13,286 nt of DNA from NCBI GenBank assembly GCA_009695405.1, contig SIAZ01000085.1:1-13286 (forward strand). Direction: 5' to 3'. Below the pieces are notes generated by a model. It was not told where the DNA came from, made no database searches, and worked only from the letters and a program-made list of their open reading frames with translations. Origin of the DNA: Pedosphaera sp. Lineage in GTDB: Bacteria > Verrucomicrobiota > Verrucomicrobiia > Limisphaerales > UBA9464. Each line of letters begins with the position of its first letter. Positions within the stretch are counted from its first letter, which is position 1. Below are positions 7,998-13,286 of the stretch, piece by piece. The position numbers and the translations under genes were made by a program.

Positions 7998-8939
7998 ATG
8001 CCAAAACTAATCGCGAGTCGACCTAGTACGGTCGCGCGCAGTGCCCTGAAGCTCTTCCTTCGTTCCATCGGATCCCTCGTTCTACTTGGACTATTGATAG
8101 GCGCATCCGCTTGGCTGTATCTCCATCCCTCTCAATCTAGAATTTCTGGGATCGTCTATGGTCAACGTCAGGGACATTCTCTCACTTTTGAAGCCCTCCG
8201 ACCCGACAAAACCAATGGACTCGGGATTATCCTTATGGTGAGTGGTCGCTGGAAATCGAGCACTAACCTCTTTTCCAGTGCTATCGTCGGGCCACTGCTA
8301 CGTCGCGGCTATACGGTTTTTCCCGTATCACACCTCTCTCAGCCTGAGGCAACCGTAGCTGAAATTTTCGAAGACGTCAGCCGAGCGGTTCGTTGGATCC
8401 GACATAACGCGGCAGACTACGGAATTGATCCGAGTCGACTCGGAATTACTGGCGGCAGTGCAGGCGGTCACTTGAGCCTTCTCTTAGCAACCCGTGGCGG
8501 TCCTGGCCCGGCCCACGCAACCGACCCTGTCGACCGGGAATCTAGTGCTGTTCAAGCAGTGGCCATCTTCTATCCAGTCACCGATCTCATTGATCTTGGA
8601 AGTTCGACAGAAAATTTAGGTGATGGCGGCCCCCCGAAGAGTTTCGTCGAGGCTTTTCGCGCACCCCAAGGCTCAGGTCTTCAGTGGAGCACGATCGGTC
8701 GCGCTTTGTCTCCTCTCTATAACCTTTCTTCCAACTGTCCGCCGACACTCATCTACCACGGCGATGCCGACACGCTGGTGCCCTTGGATCAGTCGATCCG
8801 TTACCAAGAGCGCGCACGCAGTTTAGGCGGTGAAGTAGAACTCGTTGTTCATCAAGGAGGAGCCCACGGTTGGCCAACAATGATTTGGGATATTCGCGCC
8901 TTCGGAGCGTGGTTCGATGGTCATTTACTTAAGTACTGA
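7998..8939 (+). CDS. Membrane-anchored alpha/beta hydrolase (esterase-like)
   Basis: A 313-residue protein with a basic N-terminus and one hydrophobic segment at about 23-42, followed by an alpha/beta-hydrolase domain that would face the periplasm. The nucleophile elbow is GGSAGGH with Ser154. The likely acid is Asp258 in HGDADTLVP, and His290 in GGAHGW completes the triad. This arrangement resembles the BD-FAE and prolyl-oligopeptidase-like esterases. The usual HGGG oxyanion segment is replaced by LMVSGRW at about 79-85. No Shine-Dalgarno precedes the ATG, but it is the only start that retains the whole anchor. The neighbouring transmembrane acyltransferases and NanM-like protein suggest that it may de-acylate sugars; the substrate is unknown and a lipase or peptidase role cannot be excluded. 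Confidence 0.8.
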   Translation: MPKLIASRPSTVARSALKLFLRSIGSLVLLGLLIGASAWLYLHPSQSRISGIVYGQRQGHSLTFEALRPDKTNGLGIILMVSGRWKSSTNLFSSAIVGPLLRRGYTVFPVSHLSQPEATVAEIFEDVSRAVRWIRHNAADYGIDPSRLGITGGSAGGHLSLLLATRGGPGPAHATDPVDRESSAVQAVAIFYPVTDLIDLGSSTENLGDGGPPKSFVEAFRAPQGSGLQWSTIGRALSPLYNLSSNCPPTLIYHGDADTLVPLDQSIRYQERARSLGGEVELVVHQGGAHGWPTMIWDIRAFGAWFDGHLLKY

Positions 8940-9020
8940 CACCAATCGGTAATCTTTTTTCGGATTCACAGATTCCGCCCATTGCGTACTAACACTCTTT
9001 CAGGCTTCAATCTCTTCACG

Positions 9021-10160
9021 ATGCCGTCTATCTCTACATCTTCCGAACAGGCGCTCCGTCCAAAACGGTTGGTCAGCCTCGACGCCCTGCGCGGGTTCGA
9101 TTTGTTCTGGATCGCTGGGGCAGACTCTATTGGCCACGCCGCTCTACAGGTTGCCAGTGGTCCAGTCGCTCACGCCCTCGCCGATCAACTCGAACATGTC
9201 GCTTGGGAGGGCTTTCGATTTTATGATCTGATTTTTCCGCTGTTCGTTTTTATGTCTGGGCTCTCCTTGGTCCTCTCTTTGGGCGGCACGATTCCGTCCG
9301 AGAAACGGACTGCCTCGCTACTTAAAATCGGTCGTCGCGCACTTCTTCTATATTTACTCGGTCTCTTTTATTATCGGGGCGGTATCGGATGGGAGAATGA
9401 CCTCCGATACATGGGCGTGCTCCAGCGTATCGCTCTCTCTTATTTCGGTGCCGGGGTTCTCTTTGTTCTGCTGAAACCTCGCCACCTCCTTTACACACTC
9501 GTCGGAATTCTCCTTGGCTACTGGGCCCTCATCGCCCTCGTCCCAGTTCCGGGTGTCGGTCCGGCTAATTACAATCAGGGAACTAATTTAGCCCACTGGG
9601 TTGATGCTAAATTCCTCGGCGGCAAAAAGTGGAATGGAACTCATGATCCTGAAGGTCTTTTGAGCACTTTGCCCGCAATAGGTTCCGCAATTCTCGGAGT
9701 CTTCGCTGGACTCCTTATGGTGGATCCATCCAAGACGCCAACAAAACGCGTCCAACTTCTGTTGATCATCGGAATCAGTCTTTTACTAACCGGTTATCTC
9801 TGGGGATTTTCCTTTCCCATTATTAAGGGAATTTGGACTTCCTCCTATGTCTGCGTCGCTGGCGGTTGGAGCTTACTGCTGCTCGCTCTCTTTTATTGGT
9901 TGATCGACATTCGTGGGTGGTCGGGTTGGGCACAACCGTTCATTTGGATCGGAATGAACTCCATCGCCATCTATATGGCGTGCAACATCCTCGAATTAGG
10001 ACGTCTCGCCAAAAGAATCACCGGCGGAGAAGTCGGTAAAACGCTCGATTCTCTCTTCCGATCTGGAACTTCTGACCTCGCTACTGCCCTTGTTGCCATC
10101 GGATTTTGCTTCGCACTCGCACGACTCCTCCATCAACGGAAAATCTTTCTGCGGATCTGA
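9021..10160 (+). CDS. HGSNAT/NagX-family transmembrane acetyltransferase (DUF5009), copy 1
   Basis: A 379-residue polytopic membrane protein related to heparan-alpha-glucosaminide N-acetyltransferase. That family carries acetyl groups from cytosolic acetyl-CoA across the membrane to a sugar amine on the other side. Landmarks are RLVSLDALRGFDLFW (about 16-30); LEHVAWEGF, whose His59 matches the catalytic histidine of the human enzyme; FYDLIFPLFVFMSG; GVLQRIALSY; DPEGLLSTLPAIG; and FPIIKGIWTSSYV. About ten hydrophobic segments are visible. The ATG at 9021 was chosen over a TTG at 8982 because the sequence upstream of it is not conserved-looking. Shine-Dalgarno is weak. A paralogue follows directly. 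Bacterial members are often called NagX, but the substrate here is not known. Confidence 0.85.
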   Translation: MPSISTSSEQALRPKRLVSLDALRGFDLFWIAGADSIGHAALQVASGPVAHALADQLEHVAWEGFRFYDLIFPLFVFMSGLSLVLSLGGTIPSEKRTASLLKIGRRALLLYLLGLFYYRGGIGWENDLRYMGVLQRIALSYFGAGVLFVLLKPRHLLYTLVGILLGYWALIALVPVPGVGPANYNQGTNLAHWVDAKFLGGKKWNGTHDPEGLLSTLPAIGSAILGVFAGLLMVDPSKTPTKRVQLLLIIGISLLLTGYLWGFSFPIIKGIWTSSYVCVAGGWSLLLLALFYWLIDIRGWSGWAQPFIWIGMNSIAIYMACNILELGRLAKRITGGEVGKTLDSLFRSGTSDLATALVAIGFCFALARLLHQRKIFLRI

Positions 10161-10274
10161 TTTTTCTAACCTACACCTTTTCATACCATCTCAGTAGGAA
10201 CCTCTCATCTTCCCGGGACTCCAACCACCCGTGCCGACTCAAATCTTCGATCGGGCGATCATTCCTCCCGCTTG

Positions 10275-11435
10275 ATGTCTCTTGATGCCTTACGCGGCTT
10301 TGACATGTTTTGGATTGTCGGTGGTGCTGGAATTGTTCGTGTTCTAGAGAAATTCACAGGCTCATCGGTGCTCGGCGGAATCCGTGCGCAACTCAGCCAT
10401 GTCGAATGGGCTGGCTTCCGTTTCTACGACCTCATCTTTCCTTTGTTTGTTTTTATCGCAGGGGTCTCCTTGGTTTTTTCAACACGCAAATCTGTCGAAC
10501 GACACGGTCAACTGGGCGCAGTCAGGCGTTTGCTGACCCGCGGTTTTCTCCTCTTTTTGATCGGCGTTTTTTATTCGGGCGGGATGTCTGCCGGACTCGA
10601 TGGGATCCGCTGGTTAGGTGTTTTAAACCGCATCGCCATTGCCTCTACTGTCGCCGGTCTTTTAGTGGTCTTCCTCACTGTACGAACATTGGCTGCGATC
10701 ACCGCCTGCATCTTGTTAGGCTACTGGGGCCTGATGCAGTTTGTTTCTTTCCCTGCCCTGCAACTCGAAAAAGGAGCTATCGCCGAAGAAATCGCTCGAA
10801 CAGGTGAGACAAATCTACACCGACTCTATCTGTCGACGTCCTCTCGAGTGTCAGGGCGTTATGACCCAGGCTATAATCTCGCCAACCATCTTGATTTCCA
10901 ATATCTGCCGGGTCGCAAGTACGATACCTACTATGATCCAGAGGGGTTGCTCAGTAACTTGCCGGCGGTCGCCACCTGTTTGCTCGGGGTACTGGCTGGA
11001 TTCCTCCTCACCTGCACTTCCATTCCCGCTGCACGCCGCACCCTTTTACTGATTGCCGCTGGGGTCGGGTGTCTCACAGTGGGCTATCACTGGTCCTTCC
11101 AGTTTCCCATTATTAAAAAAATATGGAGCTCGTCCTTTGTCTTATTTGCCGGTGGATGGAGTTTCCTTTTGCTGGCGGTTTTCTTTCAAATAGTTGATGT
11201 CTGGCACTATCGTTTTTGGTGCCGCCCCTTTGTCTGGATTGGTACAAATGCAATTACAATTTATCTGATGTCTAGTTTCGTCGGATACCCAAAGGTCTTT
11301 AGCCGATTTCTTTCCCAAGAACTTCAGGCTCGAATGGGGGGTTCAGGCGAAATTTTGATGGTGGTCGGTGGGTTACTGGTGCTCTTCCTTTTTGCAAGAT
11401 CTCTCTACCGACGCAATCTCTTCCTCCGACTGTAA
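10275..11435 (+). CDS. HGSNAT/NagX-family transmembrane acetyltransferase (DUF5009), copy 2
   Basis: A 386-residue paralogue of the gene just upstream, with the same order of motifs: SLDALRGFDMFW at 2-13; LSHVEWAGF with the probable catalytic His42; FYDLIFPLFVFIAG; GVLNRIAIAS; DPEGLLSNLPAVA; FPIIKKIWSSSFV. Compared with copy 1 it has roughly 28 extra residues in the soluble loop before the DPEGLL motif (around EKGAIAEEIARTGETNLHRL), predicted to be periplasmic. The start is uncertain. The ATG at 10275 follows an overlapping TTG at 10272, and the codons just before them read SSRL, matching the conserved RL that precedes SLDALRGFD in copy 1. No ATG, GTG or TTG lies further upstream in frame before a stop at 10167. 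Copies 1 and 2 may work as a pair or on different substrates. Confidence 0.85.
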   Translation: MSLDALRGFDMFWIVGGAGIVRVLEKFTGSSVLGGIRAQLSHVEWAGFRFYDLIFPLFVFIAGVSLVFSTRKSVERHGQLGAVRRLLTRGFLLFLIGVFYSGGMSAGLDGIRWLGVLNRIAIASTVAGLLVVFLTVRTLAAITACILLGYWGLMQFVSFPALQLEKGAIAEEIARTGETNLHRLYLSTSSRVSGRYDPGYNLANHLDFQYLPGRKYDTYYDPEGLLSNLPAVATCLLGVLAGFLLTCTSIPAARRTLLLIAAGVGCLTVGYHWSFQFPIIKKIWSSSFVLFAGGWSFLLLAVFFQIVDVWHYRFWCRPFVWIGTNAITIYLMSSFVGYPKVFSRFLSQELQARMGGSGEILMVVGGLLVLFLFARSLYRRNLFLRL

Positions 11436-11500
11436 ATCCTCGCGAAAAACCGTTATTTTTGAGATCTGACCGAAGCCAATCGGGTTTAATAAAGCTCTCG

Positions 11501-12562
11501 ATGAAGACTTCGAAAAAAACTCTTCAGCTTCATAGCAAGATCGCACTGTTGGGTGTATTTTTAATATCCATTACAAGGCTCCTTGCGGCTGAGTTGCTCT
11601 GGGAAAAACTCGAACCCATCCCCAATTCAATCGGCGTAGCAGGCTCCTTTGCTGGAATCGATGGCTCGGTTTTAATCGTCGCCGGCGGCGCTAATTTCCC
11701 CGCGAAAAAACCGTGGGAAGGCGGAACAAAGGTATGGCACAAATCAGTGTCGATTCTCCCAAATCCCGAAGAACGCTGGAGGTCAGTTGGCACTCTAGTC
11801 TCACCTCTGGGCTACGGTGTCGCTCTGTCGCATCCAAGGGGGCTCCTTTGCATTGGAGGCAGTTCGGCAACAGAACATCATCGCGACGTGTTTATCCTGC
11901 ACTGGACCGGTTCCCGTCTCGAAACAGAAATAGTACCTTCGCTACCAGAACGGCGGGCGGGAATGGCTGGAGTTCTCATTGGGAATAAAGCTTACATCTT
12001 TGGTGGTACCGACACGCCGAATGCCACTTCAGCAAAGGCCACACTCTTTGCTATCGATCTTGCCGGTAAAAAAACCGAATGGCGAAAGTTGGAACAGTTG
12101 CCGGCCGCCGGCCGCATTCTCTCCACAGCGGGGACCTATGAGGGTTCTCTATATATTTTTGGAGGCGTTGCGCTCCAAAAGAACGACGACGGAAAGCCAG
12201 TTCGCCAATGGCTGCGGGACGCTTGGCGCTATACTCCTGGGCGAGGTTGGGGGCGCCTGATCGATCTACCGCGACCGGCAGTTGCCGCTCCTGCACCGGC
12301 ACCCTTGATTGGAGAAAAACTTCTTTTGTTGGGATCAGACGATGGATCAAAAGAACTTCGATTACCCTCAGAACATCCCGGATTTTCGAAAGCTATTCTC
12401 GCCTATGATCCAATCAAAGATGTTTGGGAAGAAGACGGTAACGTGCCACAAACTCAGGTCACCACTAGTGCTGTGGTTTGGGGAAATCGATGGGTGATTC
12501 CCAGCGGGGAAATCCGTCCTGGTATCCGATCACCGGAGGTATGGTCAGCGCTTCTGCGCTAG
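11501..12562 (+). CDS. Secreted kelch-repeat protein, N-acetylneuraminate mutarotase (NanM)-like
   Basis: A 353-residue protein with a signal peptide (residues 1-30: basic start, hydrophobic core, cleavage near LLAA). It is followed by six kelch-type beta-propeller blades, with blade motifs near 58 (LIVAGGANF), 116 (LCIGGSS), 164 (AYIFGGTD), 217 (LYIFGGVA), 274 (LLLLGSDD) and 331 (WVIPSGEI). The NanM-type signatures ANFP-x3-PWEGG-x-KVWH and the terminal GEIRPGIRS are present. NanM proteins speed the interconversion of sialic acid anomers in the periplasm and belong to the cyclically permuted mutarotase group. The ATG at 11501 is preferred over a TTG at 11459 because it begins the signal peptide directly. 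The gene lies 65 bases after the second acetyltransferase and probably belongs to the same operon. Another amino-sugar substrate is possible; no sialic acid lyase or transporter is visible here. Confidence 0.8.
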   Translation: MKTSKKTLQLHSKIALLGVFLISITRLLAAELLWEKLEPIPNSIGVAGSFAGIDGSVLIVAGGANFPAKKPWEGGTKVWHKSVSILPNPEERWRSVGTLVSPLGYGVALSHPRGLLCIGGSSATEHHRDVFILHWTGSRLETEIVPSLPERRAGMAGVLIGNKAYIFGGTDTPNATSAKATLFAIDLAGKKTEWRKLEQLPAAGRILSTAGTYEGSLYIFGGVALQKNDDGKPVRQWLRDAWRYTPGRGWGRLIDLPRPAVAAPAPAPLIGEKLLLLGSDDGSKELRLPSEHPGFSKAILAYDPIKDVWEEDGNVPQTQVTTSAVVWGNRWVIPSGEIRPGIRSPEVWSALLR

Positions 12563-12782
12563 GACTATTTTTACCGAGTCTCGCGACGTGTGCTTGCTTC
12601 GAAAAACGTACAGAGAAAGATGGGTTTATCCTCCGTTTTTTTGGGTTTCGAAAGTGACGGGCAAAAGGTATACGAGGGAGGAGTGTCGACGCCTATTCCC
12701 CACCTAAAAGCAAATGCCGACTCTAAAAGAGGGTTAGACTATGGGATAGGCTATCTGTTCCTCGCCGTGCTTCCACAACATT

Positions 12783-12800
12783 GTAAGCGTACGCCCAACC
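12783..12800 (+). repeat. Presumed left terminal inverted repeat of the IS66 element
   Basis: The sequence GTAAGCGTACGCCCAACC begins at the expected distance upstream of tnpA and opens with the GTAAGCG common to IS66 ends. The matching right repeat is outside the window, so the inner boundary is a guess. Confidence 0.55.
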
Positions 12801-12851
12801 CCATGGTTACCAATTCGTCTTCCTTGGGTTTAGCCTCCGCAGATAAACTCA

Positions 12852-13211
12852 ATTGAACCGTCTCGGAAGAGGCGTGGTCTTGCTAAAATCCAACTGCTAA
12901 TCACCGAATTTAAAAGCTCGGGATTCTCAAAGACTAAGTTCGCTGAGAGACTGGGGGTTCATCTTCTTTCGATTGATCGCTGGCTACGGATCACTCAGCA
13001 AACACAGCCAACACAACCGCCGCAGTCAGCCCGTTTCATCGCCTCCCAAAACGGTCCGGCTTTCGTTCCCGTGCACCGCACGCCGTCAGCATCGGCGAGT
13101 TCTGCCGACGGGCCGGAAATTGTTGCCCCATCCGGTTGGGCACTTCGACTGCCCCCAGGTTTGGACCCCTCAACCTTGTGGTCCATTCTTGATATTCTTT
13201 CCAGATGCTGA
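12852..13211 (+). CDS. tnpA: IS66 family accessory protein TnpA (orfA)
   Basis: This frame encodes an IS66 TnpA-type protein of about 120 residues. The N-terminal helix-turn-helix region reads PSRKRRGLAKIQ, then SGFSKTKFAERLGV and SIDRWLR. A proline-rich linker follows. The C-terminal block is SGWALRLPPGLDPSTLW, like the usual (L/V)RLP-x-G pattern near the end of IS66 OrfA. The frame is open from 12834, but it has no ATG, GTG or TTG upstream of the conserved part. ATT at 12852 is given as a nominal start; ATA at 12843 is another candidate. An ATG at 12803 opens a different phase (MVTNSSSLGLASADKLN) that stops at 12854-12856, so a one-base change or a frameshift may have split the gene. The stop overlaps the tnpB start. 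Confidence 0.75.
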   Translation: MEPSRKRRGLAKIQLLITEFKSSGFSKTKFAERLGVHLLSIDRWLRITQQTQPTQPPQSARFIASQNGPAFVPVHRTPSASASSADGPEIVAPSGWALRLPPGLDPSTLWSILDILSRC

Positions 13212-13286
13212 GCTTTCTCTCCAACACTCGGGTCTATGTCGCGGTCGGTCAGACGGATCTTCGCAAGTCCTTCGATACACTGGCCG
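13205..13286 (+). CDS. tnpB: IS66 family accessory protein TnpB (orfB), N-terminal fragment
   Basis: The first 27 codons are visible before the window ends. The N-terminus MLSFLSNTRVYVA, then QTDLRKSFDTLA, is the hallmark of IS66 OrfB (TnpB, the IS66 Orf2 family), a roughly 115-residue protein needed for transposition of these elements. The ATG lies inside the end of tnpA (ATGCTGA, 7-base overlap), the usual coupled arrangement. Confidence 0.92.
   Translation, partial: MLSFLSNTRVYVAVGQTDLRKSFDTLA

Larger units (their letters stand above)
12783..13286 (+). mobile_element. IS66-family insertion sequence, left end, truncated by the window
   Basis: The element starts with GTAAGCG, the typical IS66 terminus, at 12783. 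It contains a tnpA (orfA) reading frame and the start of tnpB (orfB). The large transposase gene tnpC and the right end lie outside. IS66 elements usually duplicate 8 bases; the candidate left copy is ACAACATT at 12775-12782. The insertion lies 220 bases downstream of the NanM-like gene and does not break any recognisable gene. Confidence 0.85.

Noticed and set aside
8954..8980. T-run and CGGA/TCCG repeat after the hydrolase gene as a terminator
   Set aside because: The stem is only 4 bp and the T-run precedes it on the plus strand, so it would not work as a terminator for the operon.
12590..12856. 88-codon frame downstream of the NanM-like gene
   Set aside because: It starts at a non-ATG codon without a ribosome binding site and runs through the left end of the IS66 element, so it cannot be an intact native gene.
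12995..13227. Minus-strand frames overlapping IS66 tnpA
   Set aside because: They are shadows of the clearly recognisable TnpA and TnpB frames on the plus strand.

Overview
The window looks like chromosome from a bacterium of the Planctomycetota-Verrucomicrobiota group. The main reason is the adjacent DUF1549/DUF1553 and DUF1501 genes, a pair that is very common in those phyla and uncommon elsewhere. A probable large alpha-2-macroglobulin-like protein, the mixture of ATG, GTG and TTG starts, and mostly weak Shine-Dalgarno sequences fit this. I lean towards Verrucomicrobiota but cannot prove it from the sequence alone.

Minus strand, about 1-7137: reading in the direction of transcription come pgsA (phosphatidylglycerophosphate synthase), an RND/HlyD-type periplasmic adaptor lipoprotein with no pump gene beside it, a gap of about 370 bases, a DUF1549-LamG-DUF1553 protein carrying one CxxCH motif, and an overlapping DUF1501 protein with a Tat-type signal. 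A perfect 8-bp hairpin follows, then a 395-base non-coding stretch, and then the start of a membrane-anchored, probably alpha-2-macroglobulin-like protein that runs off the left edge.

Plus strand, 7341-12562: purN (glycinamide ribonucleotide formyltransferase) diverges from pgsA. It is followed by four genes in the same direction with gaps of about 30-115 bases: a membrane-anchored alpha/beta hydrolase, two tandem paralogues of the heparan-alpha-glucosaminide N-acetyltransferase (HGSNAT/NagX, DUF5009) family, and a secreted kelch-repeat protein of the N-acetylneuraminate mutarotase (NanM) family. The last four would act at or outside the inner membrane. Together they suggest handling of acylated amino sugars or sialic acids from complex glycans; this joint role is inference.

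Right edge, 12783-13286: the left end of an IS66-family insertion sequence, with a GTAAGCG terminus, the tnpA (orfA) reading frame and the first codons of tnpB (orfB). The rest lies outside the window. No tRNA, rRNA or CRISPR array was found. The main oddities are the tandem NagX pair (one copy with an extra loop and an unclear 5' end), the orphan adaptor, and the IS66 tnpA frame without a standard start codon.
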